A DNA stretch of 64,000 nt from Elusimicrobiales bacterium (GCA_024681855.1 JAILAB010000058.1:1-64000), one strand, 5' to 3'; counted from the stretch's first letter, positions 44,433 through 54,352 are shown. Program-made: numbers and translations. The notes: generated by a model not told the origin, from the sequence alone.

Positions 44433-44498
44433 AATATTAAACAGTAAATTTTTACTGCTCATTTCCTGTTTTCTTTTTTGCTCCGTATAAGGAGAGCA

Positions 44499-44634
44499 TT
44501 GATTTTAGAATTTTCTCGTAATGCTGAATTTATTTCAGCAACTCTGCGGCTTAATGATGTTCTGAAACAAGTTCAGGACGACGAAGTAATATTTGCGTTT
44601 TCTATAAATATTTTGTGTCAATGCTTTCTTTTAA
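44499..44634 (+). repeat. Dispersed intergenic repeat, copy 1
   Basis: About 135 bp that closely matches, on the opposite strand, 57627-57759. The core holds two short palindromes: TGCTGAATTTATTTCAGCA (44522-44540, 7-bp arms) and CTGAAACAAGTTCAG (44562-44576, 5-bp arms), about 20 bases apart, then a conserved GACGAAGTAAT. One frame reads AEFISATLRL...LKQVQDDEV, a translation familiar from many unrelated genomes' spurious small proteins. It lies between dapA and a converging gene. Confidence 0.85.
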
Positions 44635-44648
44635 CAGGGCATTCTTTT

Positions 44649-45962
44649 TTATTCTTTCAGAATTGAGCGAGCGGCTTCAATACCTTCTTTTATGGCTTCT
44701 TCCATGAAAGAATATTTCCACGCCCCATAACGGCCTATGGAAAATATTCCCCTGTCTTTAAGCCAGCTGAATATTTCTGGCAAGGCTTCAGCCCTTTCCC
44801 TGTCATAGATTACATAAGCAGGATTCATTTTTAGCCATAGCTTTTCTTCAATCTGATTGAGGTTTTTAATGAAACCGCATTCTTTTAATGCCCGGAATGA
44901 AGTTTTTTCCAGTTTGTTAAAATCAATTTCCCCGTTTCCATTGTCGCTGTCAGGAGGAAATGCAAATTCAAGATATAAAGATGCCTTGCCTTTAGGGGCA
45001 GTTTCATTGGAAAAATTTGAGGCTGCCCCGGCACGGTAAAAAGGGTATTTTTTTTCTGGAAAATATGCCCAATGCGTTTTAGGAGCAGGTTTTTTTATCC
45101 CCAGGTTTAGAACATAAACGGTATTGCTTTTAAGTCTTGAAGCGTGGCTAAGTATGTGCTTAGGCGCATTTTTCTGCATTTTTATAAAAAAAGGCAGCGG
45201 AGCTGTGTTTATAAGATGACGGAATTTTATTTTTCCTAAATTTTTTATTTCTGCTGTCTTTGTTTCCATGTTTATGGAAATAACTTCACATCCAAGACGA
45301 AGCCCGGAAAGAGTCTCAGCCATTTTTTCCGCAAGAAAGCCTATGCCTCCCTTTTTAGGATAACGGAAAACTGTATTATATCCGAATTTTTTTTGGCTGC
45401 TGCCATAAGCGCCTTTAAGAATGTCATTCCTGTCTGGCATGGGAACAAACGGAGCGCACCATTCTGTTGTTACCTTGTCAAGCGGATGCTGAAGCAGCTT
45501 AAAATTATATGGAAGCATAAAATGCCTCGATATCCCTTTGCCGAATACCCGTTCTGCCCAGCATTTATAATTTTCATGCTCTTGAGGCGGCATGCCCAGG
45601 TCTGCCGCTTTTAGAAATTCCCTTACGCATTCTGAGCGTACTTTTTCAGGCAGTTTTTTTAGATTAGCCTGAAAAGGAAAAGGAATGTTTTTGCCGAAAA
45701 TGCGCACTTTGGCATTTCTTTCCAACAGCATGCAGTTGTTTCCGAGAAGAGAAAGTATCAGTTCTGTTGTCTCAGGCCAGCGCAGATGCAGCAGATGGCC
45801 TGAATAATCAAAGAAATAGCCTTTTGTTTTTATTGTTGCTGAAAGCCCGCCGGGGCGCAATTCCCGTTCGGCTATGATATATGGCTGTTTTCCTTCCAGC
45901 GTATATCCTGCAGCCAGTCCGGCTAAGCCGCCGCCTATAATGAGCGTTCCGGTTTCAGTCAT
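44649..45962 (-). CDS. FAD-dependent oxidoreductase, UDP-galactopyranose-mutase/protoporphyrinogen-oxidase-like
   Basis: 437 residues. The FAD-binding motif LIIGGGLAGLAAGYTLEG begins at residue 7, then RPGGLSATIKTKGYFFDYSGHLLH, typical of the amine-oxidase/UGM-like flavoproteins. A C-terminal GIFSIGRYGAWKYSFMEEAIKEG segment closes the flavin site. The middle contains a substrate region (CWAERVFGKGISRHFMLPYNFKL). Members act on nucleotide sugars, porphyrins or carotenoid precursors; the closest feel is the group annotated as UDP-galactopyranose mutase-like, with possible glycan work. It lies alone, converging with dapA, and carries no ribosome site that I can see. Confidence 0.7.
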   Translation of the reverse strand: MTETGTLIIGGGLAGLAAGYTLEGKQPYIIAERELRPGGLSATIKTKGYFFDYSGHLLHLRWPETTELILSLLGNNCMLLERNAKVRIFGKNIPFPFQANLKKLPEKVRSECVREFLKAADLGMPPQEHENYKCWAERVFGKGISRHFMLPYNFKLLQHPLDKVTTEWCAPFVPMPDRNDILKGAYGSSQKKFGYNTVFRYPKKGGIGFLAEKMAETLSGLRLGCEVISINMETKTAEIKNLGKIKFRHLINTAPLPFFIKMQKNAPKHILSHASRLKSNTVYVLNLGIKKPAPKTHWAYFPEKKYPFYRAGAASNFSNETAPKGKASLYLEFAFPPDSDNGNGEIDFNKLEKTSFRALKECGFIKNLNQIEEKLWLKMNPAYVIYDRERAEALPEIFSWLKDRGIFSIGRYGAWKYSFMEEAIKEGIEAARSILKE

Positions 45963-46015
45963 TGCATTTATGTTAATGCATGCCGCCTGCCTTATGCGGG
46001 CAGGCGGCTATGTTT

Positions 46016-47983
46016 TTATTTCAGCATTTCCTCAGCTTTGGCGGCTATGGCTTCTGCTGTTATGCCGAGAGCTTCATATACTTTCCCGGCGGGACCTGAA
46101 ATGCCGTACCTGTCAATGCCTGCTGATGATGATGAATGGCCCAGGAAATCTGTCCAGCCTGTGGTTCTTCCAGCTTCAGCTGAAACTTTAGGCAGGTTAG
46201 GCATAAATACTGAATTGCGGTATTCCTCGTCTTGTTTCATAAACAGTTCAAAGGAAGGCACGGATATTATTCTTACGCCTATGCCTTTTTTCTCAAGAAT
46301 CTTTGCTGCATCGAAGAGCATGTGAACCTCGCTGCCTGTACCGGCCAGTTCAATCTGCGATGGCATTTTTGATGTGTAAAGTACATAAGCGCCCTTTTTA
46401 ACTCCCTCCGAGATTTGTGCGCGGTATTCGGTGAGCAGTGGCAGTTTCTGGCGTGAGAGTGCCATACATACTGGCTTTCCGCTGCGTATGGCTGCCTCCC
46501 AGGCATAAAGCGTTTCCCAGGCATCTGCGGGGCGGAGCACTGTAAGCCCTGGTATCAGGCGCAGGCTCATCAGATGTTCTATAGGCTGATGGGTGGGGCC
46601 GTCTTCTCCTACGCCTATGCTGTCATGCGTAAATATAAATATTGATGGAACCTGCATCATTGCGGCAAGGCGGATTGCCGGGCGCATGTAGTCAGAGAAA
46701 ACAAGGAATGTGGCGCCAAAAGGTATTATGCCGCCATGAATTGCCATGCCGTTAATTAATGCTCCCATGGCATGTTCGCGTATGCCATAATGCAAAGTTC
46801 TTTCCGGTTCTTCAGTGAAATTAGTTTTTGTGGAAGGGCCAAGGTCAGCCGCGCCGCCTGCGAGCCCTGGTATTCCTTTTGCTATAAGGTTAATCACTTT
46901 TCCGGAGGCTTCCCTCGTTGCTAAAGGTTTGTCAAAGAAAGCATTGTCAGGGTTAAAAAGCTTTTCAGGAATTTCCTTGCTTAAAAGGCTTTGCGCTATG
47001 GCCGCATTTTCCTGATATTGTTCCTGATATTTTTTCCACAGCTTGAACCAGGATTTTAATTCTTTTTCTCCGCTTTCTGCCTGCTTGGCGAAGCGTTCTC
47101 TCGCTTCATCTGGAACAAAAAAGGATTCCTTGGATGGCCAGCCCAGTTTTTCTTTAGTAGCAAGTATTTCTTCCGGCTTAAGAGGTTCCCCATGCACGGA
47201 AGCTTTATCCTGTTTTGGGCTGCCAAAGCCTATATGTGTTTTCGCTATAATGATTGACGGCTTTTCTTCTTCCCTTTTGGCTTTCCTTATTGCTGAATCT
47301 ATTTCCTCTATGTCATTTCCGTCTTCAACTTCCAAAACTTGCCAGTTCTGCGCAAGGAAACGCTTTTTTATGTCCTCTGAGAAGGCTATGTCCGTGGAAC
47401 CTTCAATTGTTATTCCATTTGAATCGTACAGGCATATAAGCTTGCCGAGTTTCATCTGGCCGGCAAGGGATGCCGCTTCATAAGAAATGCCTTCCATAAG
47501 ATCGCCGTCTCCAGCCAGCACATAAGTGAAATGGTTTACAAGCGGCTCTGCGTCTTTTTTATTTATCTTTTTAGCCGTAAGGGATTCAGCAAGAGCCATG
47601 CCTACTGCGGTGGCGAATCCCTGTCCCAACGGGCCTGTAGTCATTTCCACGCCTTTTGTGTGGCGATATTCAGGATGCCCTGGAGTAAGCGAGCCCAGCT
47701 GGCGGAAATTCTTTAAGTCATCCATTGTAAGTCCGAAGCCGTACAGGTGCAGTATGGCATAAAGCATTGAGGAGCCGTGCCCGGCTGAAAGCACAAAGCG
47801 GTCTCTGTCAAACCATTCCGGATTTGATGGCGAAAATTTCAGATGCCTGGACCATACGGTATAGGCCAGCGGCGCAGCTCCAAGCGGAATGCCGGGATGC
47901 CCGGAATTGGCTTTGCCTATCATATCTATGGCAAGCGTCCTTATGCTGTTTATGCAAAGTTCATCTGTAGCGTCTTTTTTCAT
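46016..47983 (-). CDS. tkt: Transketolase
   Basis: 655-residue thiamine-diphosphate enzyme of the non-oxidative pentose phosphate pathway. Signatures: IGKANSGHPGIPLGAAPLAY, the TPP-binding GDGDLMEGISYEAASLAG...DSNGI, the pyrimidine-domain SIGVGEDGPTHQPIEHL, and PADAWETLYAWEAA. Full length for a one-chain transketolase. Its start overlaps the Nudix stop (ATGA), so the two are coupled, and GGAGG is in front. Confidence 0.97.
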   Translation of the reverse strand: MKKDATDELCINSIRTLAIDMIGKANSGHPGIPLGAAPLAYTVWSRHLKFSPSNPEWFDRDRFVLSAGHGSSMLYAILHLYGFGLTMDDLKNFRQLGSLTPGHPEYRHTKGVEMTTGPLGQGFATAVGMALAESLTAKKINKKDAEPLVNHFTYVLAGDGDLMEGISYEAASLAGQMKLGKLICLYDSNGITIEGSTDIAFSEDIKKRFLAQNWQVLEVEDGNDIEEIDSAIRKAKREEEKPSIIIAKTHIGFGSPKQDKASVHGEPLKPEEILATKEKLGWPSKESFFVPDEARERFAKQAESGEKELKSWFKLWKKYQEQYQENAAIAQSLLSKEIPEKLFNPDNAFFDKPLATREASGKVINLIAKGIPGLAGGAADLGPSTKTNFTEEPERTLHYGIREHAMGALINGMAIHGGIIPFGATFLVFSDYMRPAIRLAAMMQVPSIFIFTHDSIGVGEDGPTHQPIEHLMSLRLIPGLTVLRPADAWETLYAWEAAIRSGKPVCMALSRQKLPLLTEYRAQISEGVKKGAYVLYTSKMPSQIELAGTGSEVHMLFDAAKILEKKGIGVRIISVPSFELFMKQDEEYRNSVFMPNLPKVSAEAGRTTGWTDFLGHSSSSAGIDRYGISGPAGKVYEALGITAEAIAAKAEEMLK

Positions 47984-48537
47984 TTTTCCTCCAACAGGCG
48001 TATTTTCCAGGCCTGAAGCGCAATAATCGTTTTAACGTCTTTTATCTTTCCTTTTTTGAAAAGATTCCAAGCCTCTTCAAAAGGCATGGCTTCTGTTTTT
48101 AAAAATTCGTCCTCATCCGGGTGGCTTATGCCTGGGGTAAGGCCTTTCGCCGCATATACATGAAGAATCTCATCTGAAAATGCGGCAGTTGTCCAAAAAT
48201 CAGTTATTTTTTCATATTTCTCTGCCTTGTATCCGGTTTCTTCTTCCAGCTCAGCTTTAGCTCTTGCTAGAGGGTCATCTTCTGGCCCGGTGAGTTTCCC
48301 TGCCGGAATTTCAAGCGTTACCTGCCTTACAGGATAACGGTATTGACGCACAAAAATGATTCTTCCGTCAGGCAGTACTGGCAAAACGGCAGAAGCTCCC
48401 GGATGTTCCATGTATTCGCGCACGGATTTTTTTCCGTTAGGCAATATGATAGTGTCAGCATGAAAGCTTACTGCATTGCCCTTGAAAACAATTTTTTTCT
48501 CAAAAGGCAATTCTATTATGCTTGTGATTTTTTTCAT
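47980..48537 (-). CDS. Nudix hydrolase, ADP-ribose pyrophosphatase type
   Basis: 185 residues. The Nudix box runs GKLTGPEDDPLARAKAELEEETGY; the usual R of REUxEExGU is Ala here, while the metal-binding glutamates are present. The upstream region (RQYRYPVRQVTLEIPAG) is typical of ADP-ribose or nucleotide-sugar pyrophosphatases. Product of ADP-ribose cleavage would be ribose-5-phosphate, a transketolase substrate, which fits its coupling to tkt by a 4-base overlap. A TATAAT (48546-48551, minus strand) ends 8 bases before the ATG and no ribosome site is present: probably leaderless. Confidence 0.88.
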   Translation of the reverse strand: MKKITSIIELPFEKKIVFKGNAVSFHADTIILPNGKKSVREYMEHPGASAVLPVLPDGRIIFVRQYRYPVRQVTLEIPAGKLTGPEDDPLARAKAELEEETGYKAEKYEKITDFWTTAAFSDEILHVYAAKGLTPGISHPDEDEFLKTEAMPFEEAWNLFKKGKIKDVKTIIALQAWKIRLLEEK

Positions 48538-48600
48538 TTAGATAAATTATATAAATTTGAAAAAAAAATAAAAACCTTATAATTTGTTAAAATTATATCT

Positions 48601-49566
48601 ATGAACAAGATAAGTTTTTTCTCATTTGGTACGGCATTGATATTTTTTTCTGTTTTCTTTTTGGCCTCATGCTCAAACAACAAGGAAATAATAGAAGCAT
48701 ATAATAACGGCAATTTTGAAAAGGCTGAATCATTATGCAGGCCTTTAGCAGAAAAAGATGAGCCGAACTGTCTTTACTTGCTTGGACGCATGGCCTATGA
48801 AGGAAGCGGCAGGCTTCAAAACAAAGAAGAGGCATATAAGCTTATGGGTAAGGCAGCGCAGCTGAATCACAGGAATGCTCAGTTCTTTTTAGGCATGATG
48901 CTTATAAATGATGAACAGGAAATAGACAATATTTCAGAAGATGCTTTAAATAACATAATGTATGCGGCAGAAGGCGGCCTTCCGGTTGCTCAAGAAACTT
49001 ATTACTCTATTATTTCTAAAAAGAAGAATGCCACAGAGGAAGAAAAGAAAAAGGCAGAACTTTTCCTTAACTCAGCTGCTGAAAAGGGGAATGCAAGTGC
49101 CCAGGTTATATTGGGCAGCCAATATTGCGTGCCTGTGTCAACTGTAACCGCATGCCAGGAACAGGGGATCCCTCTGCTTGAAAAAGCCGCTGCTGACAAT
49201 ATGTTTGCCCAGCGCTCGCTTGGCATTGTTTATTATTCACGCAATGAATTTGACAAATCCATAGAACCTTTAAGGAAGGCAGCTCTGCAGGGAGATGGAG
49301 AGTCAGCATTTTTCTTGGGACGCATATATCTTGTTGGCAAAGGTTATGAGGATGGCTATAAATGGATTAAGGCAGCTTCTGTGGCAGGCGTTAAGGGTGC
49401 GGATGAACAGCTTAAAACATTTTCTTCCAGCGGTAATGCCAGCCTGATTCAGGAAGGGGAAAAACGCTATGCCCAGATACGCAAGACTATTGAATATAAC
49501 AAGATGATCCTTAAGCGCCGCGTTGAGACCAGAGACATTGAAAAAGCATTCCTTGATAAAATCTGA
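48601..49566 (+). CDS. Sel1-repeat lipoprotein
   Basis: 321 residues. Lipoprotein signal (FFSVFFLASC, Cys at about residue 24). Sel1-like repeats from about 35 to 270 (CLYLLGRMAYEGSGRLQNKEEAYKLMGKAAQLNHRNAQFFLGMMLIN; SAFFLGRIYLVGKGYEDGYKWIKAASVAG). The end is helical and charged. A TATAAT (48578-48583) lies upstream with a leader of about ten bases and no ribosome site. It diverges from the Nudix gene, sharing a 63-bp promoter region. Solenoid scaffold in the envelope; partner unknown. Confidence 0.82.
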   Translation: MNKISFFSFGTALIFFSVFFLASCSNNKEIIEAYNNGNFEKAESLCRPLAEKDEPNCLYLLGRMAYEGSGRLQNKEEAYKLMGKAAQLNHRNAQFFLGMMLINDEQEIDNISEDALNNIMYAAEGGLPVAQETYYSIISKKKNATEEEKKKAELFLNSAAEKGNASAQVILGSQYCVPVSTVTACQEQGIPLLEKAAADNMFAQRSLGIVYYSRNEFDKSIEPLRKAALQGDGESAFFLGRIYLVGKGYEDGYKWIKAASVAGVKGADEQLKTFSSSGNASLIQEGEKRYAQIRKTIEYNKMILKRRVETRDIEKAFLDKI

Positions 49567-49656
49567 GAATAGTAAGCATGAGATACATTAGCAGGGGCCT
49601 ATAAAAGCCTGCTATGTTGAATATAAAAAAGCATTTGCACGGCAGTTAAGCGCATG

Positions 49657-49695
49657 GCAAATAAAAAACCCGGCTTGGCCGGGTTTTTTATTTGC
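49657..49695. terminator. Bidirectional terminator
   Basis: CCCGG-CTTGG-CCGGG core (49669-49683) extended by GCAAATAAAAAA on the left and TTTTTTATTTGC on the right, a 17-bp perfect arm. It serves the converging genes on both sides. Confidence 0.92.
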
Positions 49696-49708
49696 TTGTT
49701 TTGTTCTG

Positions 49709-50833
49709 TTATTTTTTCAGAGATGCTTTAACGGCATCTGTAACCAGCTTAATCTGCTCATCCGTAAGCTCTGGATACATTGGCAGAGAGAAAACAGTAT
49801 CCTGTACTTTCTCAGCATTGGGAAGATCTCCTCTCTTGCCTCCGAGATGCGCATAAGCTTTCTGCAAATGCAGTGCTATCGGATAGTATATCTGATTGGC
49901 TATGCCCTGTTCTGTAAGATATTTCTGGGCATTGTCGCGCTGTTCCTTTGTATCAAAGCGGATGGTGTAATAGTTAAAGGAATGGCGGCAGTTTTCAGGC
50001 ACTACGGGCGTAGCGCAAAAGCCTTTAAGCGCTTCCGCATATTTTGCTGCTACTGCTTTTCTCATCTCTGTCCATTTTTCAACATGCTTTAGCCTTACGC
50101 TTAATATGGCGGCCTGTACGGTGTCAAGCCTTGAATTAAAGCCTTCTATTTCATGTATATAGCGTATTTTGCTGCCATGATTGCGCAGGGCTTTCAGCTC
50201 TTCATAAATTGCATCATCGTTAGTAAGAACTGCCCCGGCATCGCCGAAAGCTCCTAAGTTCTTAGCTGGGAAGAAACTGAAAGTTCCGCAGTCGCCTATT
50301 GTTCCAAGGTATTTCCAATTCCCGTCGGCCATGCGGTATTTCCCGGTAAATGCTTGGGCTGTGTCTTCAATTACTTTTAAATTATGTTTTTTCGCTATGG
50401 CCATTATTTCGTCCATTTCGGCAGGCATGCCATAAAGATGGACAGGAAGTATTGCCTTAGTTTTGCTTGTTATTTTGCTTTCCACTGATTTAGGGCAAAG
50501 AGTGTATCTTTCAGGATCAATGTCAGCGAAAACAGGAATGGCTCCAGCCTGGCTTATAGTTTCTGATGTGGCTATGAATGTGAAAGGCGTTGTTATAACC
50601 TCATCTCCCGGCTTAATGCCGCTTGCCAGCAGGGCAAGCCTAAGAGCATCAGTGCCGCTATTTACTCCAACAGCGTATTTAGCGCCATTGTGAGCGGCAA
50701 ACTCTTTTTCAAATTCAGAAACTTGCGCTCCGAGAATAAAATTCGCTTTTTCAAACACTTGTTTTACTGCTGTTTCTATTTCTTCTCTTATGGGCGGATA
50801 TCCGGCCGTAAGATCTACCATTGGTACTTTCAT
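49709..50833 (-). CDS. DegT/DnrJ/EryC1/StrS-family sugar aminotransferase
   Basis: 374-residue PLP enzyme that aminates keto-sugars of nucleotide sugars for surface glycans. Signatures: FEKEFAAHNGAKYAVGVNSGTDALRLAL, HLYGMPAEMDEIMAIA, VIEDTAQAF, and the PLP-lysine segment SFFPAKNLGAFGDAG. Closest to dTDP-3-amino-sugar transaminases by the feel of the C-terminal half (HSFNYYTIRF, YYPIALHLQKAY). AAGGAGG stands before the ATG. No other glycan gene is adjacent; the substrate is open. Confidence 0.88.
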   Translation of the reverse strand: MKVPMVDLTAGYPPIREEIETAVKQVFEKANFILGAQVSEFEKEFAAHNGAKYAVGVNSGTDALRLALLASGIKPGDEVITTPFTFIATSETISQAGAIPVFADIDPERYTLCPKSVESKITSKTKAILPVHLYGMPAEMDEIMAIAKKHNLKVIEDTAQAFTGKYRMADGNWKYLGTIGDCGTFSFFPAKNLGAFGDAGAVLTNDDAIYEELKALRNHGSKIRYIHEIEGFNSRLDTVQAAILSVRLKHVEKWTEMRKAVAAKYAEALKGFCATPVVPENCRHSFNYYTIRFDTKEQRDNAQKYLTEQGIANQIYYPIALHLQKAYAHLGGKRGDLPNAEKVQDTVFSLPMYPELTDEQIKLVTDAVKASLKK

Positions 50834-50911
50834 GTATCCTCCTTAGGATTACTACAAACAAATTTTATAAAACGCAGGGCAAGCCGTGCAAATGCTATAA
50901 TTGAATTAATA

Positions 50912-53131
50912 ATGAAAAAATTTAATTTTTCTAATCCGTTTATTCGATTTTCAGATTGGTTTGAAAGCCTTTCTCTGCATAAAAAGGCTTATGCCATTCT
51001 AGGCATTGTCTCATCGCTTATATTGCTGTGCATGGTTGCAGTTTGCATTCCGCTTCATTATCTGCTTGGCTCCCTGCCTTCGACTGACAGTTTGGAGAAT
51101 TACACTCCATCTCTTACAACTTATGTGTATGACATAAATGACACAATGGTAAGCGAGTTTTCTGTTGAAAAGAGGGCATACCTTAATCTTGACAGAATCC
51201 CAGAGAATCTTCAGCATGCTCTAGTCGCTATGGAAGACCAGCAGTTTTATAATCATCCTGGCATTTCCGTAAGGGGTATTTTCCGTTCTGTGGTAAGCAA
51301 TGTCATGCGCGGCAGAAAAGCACAGGGCGGTTCTACTATTACCCAGCAGCTCTCCAGAGGCATTTTCCTAACTGCTGAAAAAACTATTATCCGAAAAATA
51401 AAGGAAATCCTGCTTGCTTTCCATATAGAACGCAAATTTTCAAAGCAGGAAATACTTACCCTTTATCTTAATCAGATTTACCTTGGTGGCGGCGTTTATG
51501 GAGTTCAATCTGCGGCAAAACATTATTTTGGCAAAAACGTGGATGAGCTGTCTTTAGCTGAATGCGCAATGCTTGTTGGCCTTATTCCTTCTCCTGAGAG
51601 ATATTCCCCTTTTAAGAACCCTGATTCGGCAAAGCAGCGTCGCAAAATAGTCCTTGATCAGATGGTGAGTTTCTCACAAAGAAAAAAAGATAAGGATGAC
51701 AAAACTCCAAATTATTCCGCAATAACAAAAGAAGCTGCGGATCTTGCGGCTGAAGAGCCTTTTGCCACAGAACCTGATGCCAAGGGAAATTCTCATGGCG
51801 CATATTTCGTAGAACATGTGCGGCAGCAGCTTAAAACCCTGGGTTTTTCAGATGATCAGATTTATAAGGGAGGATATAAAGTCTATACCACTCTTGATAT
51901 AAATATGCAGAAGGTTGCGGAAGAGGTAATGGAAAAATATCTCTCTAAGTATGATGAGGCTGTAGCACAAATGCCAAAGCCTGCGCCTGAAAAAATTATA
52001 GATGAGAATGGCGTAGAGCAGGAAGCTCCAGCTCCGTCTACAGCTCCGGTGCAGGGGGCTTTTATAATACTTGATAATAAGACTGGCGGCATACGCTGCC
52101 TTGTTGGAGGCCGCAATTTCAAAGATAGCAAATTTAACAGGGCTTTGCAGGCAAGGCGTCAGCCAGGCTCAACATTTAAGCCTTTTGTATGGATGGCTGC
52201 GCTGATGAACGGATATACTCCTGCCAGCATTGTGGACGACTCTCCAATGGCTTATTATTTTGACGGCAGGGACTGGCGGCTTTTAGAAGGAGCAACTGAT
52301 CAGTATTCCATAGATTTGGCTGTTGCCCCATTTGTCGGAAATCCCGAATTTAAGATATGGGTTCCGAATAACTTTGACGGCAAGTCCCGCGGTCCGATAA
52401 CTGCTAGGAGAGCATTGGAAGCATCTAGAAATTTGGCCTCCATTTATTTGGTAACCCGCGTAGGCCCCACTTCAGTGGTTGATGTGGCTCATCAGGCAGG
52501 AATAGACCCTAAGCGCTTCCTTAATCCAGTGCCGTCAATAGGTTTAGGAACATCTCTGGTTACTCCGATGGAAATGACCACGGCATTTTCTACTTTCGCG
52601 AATGGAGGCATTCATGTAGAGCCTTTCGCCATAGCAAAAGTTGTGGACAGCCAGGGCCGTGTAGTATATGAAAATTATCCTGAAGAAACGGAAAGTTTTT
52701 CTCCGCAGCTTTCATATGTTCTTGTGAATATGATGAAAGGCGTTGTTCAGCGCGGAACAGGCGTAAGAGCCTCTGTCTTGAAACGCCCTCTTGCTGGAAA
52801 AACAGGCACAAGCCAGGATTCAAAGGATATGTGGTTTATAGGCATGACGCCTGACCTTACCGCTGGAGCATGGATGGGCTATGATGACCAGATAATGATG
52901 TCAAAGCAGGACTGGACCGGCGGTTCTACCGTGTTGCCGTGGTGGACGGAAATCATGTCGTCTGTTTTTAAGGATATGCCTGTAAGGGACTTCACCGTCC
53001 CAGATGGAATAACTTTTGTTACCATAGACCAGGACAGCGGAAAACTTGCCCTTCCTACCTGTAAAAAGAAGCTGCTTGAAGCTTTTGTTGCCGGCACAGA
53101 GCCGCATGAGTTTTGTGATGTGGAACATTAA
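50912..53131 (+). CDS. Class A penicillin-binding protein (PBP1A-like)
   Basis: 739 residues. One N-terminal membrane anchor (AILGIVSSLILLCMVAVCIPL, about residues 30-50), a glycosyltransferase domain with the catalytic Glu in AMEDQQFYNHPG and GGSTITQQLSRG, KIKEILLAFHIERKFSKQEIL, and a transpeptidase with SxxK GSTFKPF (Ser420), SRN and AGKTGTSQD. A Pro/Glu-rich insertion (VAQMPKPAPEKIIDENGVEQE) sits before the transpeptidase. TGCTATAAT ends 10 bases before the ATG and no Shine-Dalgarno sequence is visible, so the mRNA may be leaderless; the reading frame is open further upstream, inside the divergent gene, but has no support there. Confidence 0.95.
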   Translation: MKKFNFSNPFIRFSDWFESLSLHKKAYAILGIVSSLILLCMVAVCIPLHYLLGSLPSTDSLENYTPSLTTYVYDINDTMVSEFSVEKRAYLNLDRIPENLQHALVAMEDQQFYNHPGISVRGIFRSVVSNVMRGRKAQGGSTITQQLSRGIFLTAEKTIIRKIKEILLAFHIERKFSKQEILTLYLNQIYLGGGVYGVQSAAKHYFGKNVDELSLAECAMLVGLIPSPERYSPFKNPDSAKQRRKIVLDQMVSFSQRKKDKDDKTPNYSAITKEAADLAAEEPFATEPDAKGNSHGAYFVEHVRQQLKTLGFSDDQIYKGGYKVYTTLDINMQKVAEEVMEKYLSKYDEAVAQMPKPAPEKIIDENGVEQEAPAPSTAPVQGAFIILDNKTGGIRCLVGGRNFKDSKFNRALQARRQPGSTFKPFVWMAALMNGYTPASIVDDSPMAYYFDGRDWRLLEGATDQYSIDLAVAPFVGNPEFKIWVPNNFDGKSRGPITARRALEASRNLASIYLVTRVGPTSVVDVAHQAGIDPKRFLNPVPSIGLGTSLVTPMEMTTAFSTFANGGIHVEPFAIAKVVDSQGRVVYENYPEETESFSPQLSYVLVNMMKGVVQRGTGVRASVLKRPLAGKTGTSQDSKDMWFIGMTPDLTAGAWMGYDDQIMMSKQDWTGGSTVLPWWTEIMSSVFKDMPVRDFTVPDGITFVTIDQDSGKLALPTCKKKLLEAFVAGTEPHEFCDVEH

Positions 53132-53147
53132 TAATCCTGCTTAGATA

Positions 53148-53185
53148 AATTAGAAAAGGCTGTCTAATGACAGCCTTTTCTAATT
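53148..53185. terminator. Bidirectional terminator between the PBP and alr
   Basis: AATTAGAAAAGGCTGTC (53148-53164), loop TAAT, then its perfect complement to 53185. Long 17-bp arm between converging genes. Confidence 0.9.
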
Positions 53186-53248
53186 AGCCAGATAAGTTTT
53201 CTTTCAGCATGAATTCATTCTGAATTATTATTTAGCCGGTCTTAGCCT

Positions 53249-54352
53249 TTAAATATATATTTTAGGAATAAGCGTGTTTGCTGCCGTTCTCCTTACATGA
53301 AGAGAAACTGCAGTTCCTGGAATAGCTTCAGGTATTTCTGAAACATCAAGCAGTGTATGTGATATCCCAGGCTTGCTTATAAAGAATGCCTTTTTATTAT
53401 TTATAACGCCCCAATAGCGGAATCCGGAAGAAATGCGTATTTGGTATTCTGCCGGCTCCATGGTAAGGCCGTCGCTGTATCCTGCTGGTATTGCGGCTAT
53501 TCTCATATCTTTAGGAGCGGTAAATTCAGCATTGTATCCCAGTTTCTGTCCTTTCCTTATTTGTTTTACTGAAATTATTTTTGCGAAAAATTTCCAAGGC
53601 CTCAGCAAGCCTGGCAGCGGCGGGCCCTGCCTGCGTTTGCGGTAAATGTCTGTGGGATATATGCCGTACATAAGATTCCCTATCCTTACCTCATCATGCT
53701 GGCTGTCAGGAAAATCGCAGAATACGGAACTATTGGCTGCGCAGGCTTCAATATGCCTGCCGGCAGCAGAGGAAGCCTGTTCTGCCAATTTGGCAAAGAG
53801 CTTGAGTTTTTCTTCAGCGTCTGTCATGTTTTGAGGAGGCTTATATCCGAGATGAGTGCTTATTCCGGCAAGTCTTATATGCTGAAATTTGTCCGTATCT
53901 GTTGCTTCTTTAAGAAAAGAAGCAAATTCTTCCGGAGCTATACCCCAGCGTCCCATGCCTGTGTCCGCAGGCAATGTCCATGGCAGAAAGCCGGATTTGT
54001 CTTTGTGCTTTTTAGCTGCTTTTTCAAATGCCAGCAGAAAATCTATAGAATCAGGGCAAGGCTCCAGTTTGCCGGCGGCTATCGCTTCTGCTTCTTCAGG
54101 AAGAGAGGGGGCGAGAAGTTTTATTTTCGCATCAGGGAATGCTTTTCTTAATTTAAGCCCTTCTTCCGCAGTAAGCACGGCAAGGCTGTCAGCTCCTCCG
54201 ATGATTGCTGCCTCAGCTGTTTCACATGCTCCATGCCCGTATCCATTGGCTTTGACAACCGCTGTAAACTTAACTCCTTTTTTCAGCGCGGCTTTTATTA
54301 TCCTTACATTTTCTGTTATTACTTTTTTGTCAATTTCAATCCATTTAAGCAT
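53249..54352 (-). CDS. alr: Alanine racemase
   Basis: 367-residue PLP enzyme supplying D-Ala for peptidoglycan. Family features: the PLP lysine in VVKANGYGHG (Lys34), PADTGMGRWGI, HDEVRIGNLMYGIYP, and LGYNAEF...IPAGYSDGL, where a Tyr is the second catalytic base. The ATG at 54350-54352 begins the family N-terminus MLKWIEIDKK and has AAGG nine bases upstream; a frame extends eight codons further. It diverges from mfd, the two starts being about 90 bp apart. Confidence 0.93.
   Translation of the reverse strand: MLKWIEIDKKVITENVRIIKAALKKGVKFTAVVKANGYGHGACETAEAAIIGGADSLAVLTAEEGLKLRKAFPDAKIKLLAPSLPEEAEAIAAGKLEPCPDSIDFLLAFEKAAKKHKDKSGFLPWTLPADTGMGRWGIAPEEFASFLKEATDTDKFQHIRLAGISTHLGYKPPQNMTDAEEKLKLFAKLAEQASSAAGRHIEACAANSSVFCDFPDSQHDEVRIGNLMYGIYPTDIYRKRRQGPPLPGLLRPWKFFAKIISVKQIRKGQKLGYNAEFTAPKDMRIAAIPAGYSDGLTMEPAEYQIRISSGFRYWGVINNKKAFFISKPGISHTLLDVSEIPEAIPGTAVSLHVRRTAANTLIPKIYI

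Noticed and set aside
44442-44457. Short inverted repeat CAGTAA..TTACTG after dapA
   Set aside because: Six-base arms, weak AT pairs and no U-run directly after; not convincing as the dapA terminator.
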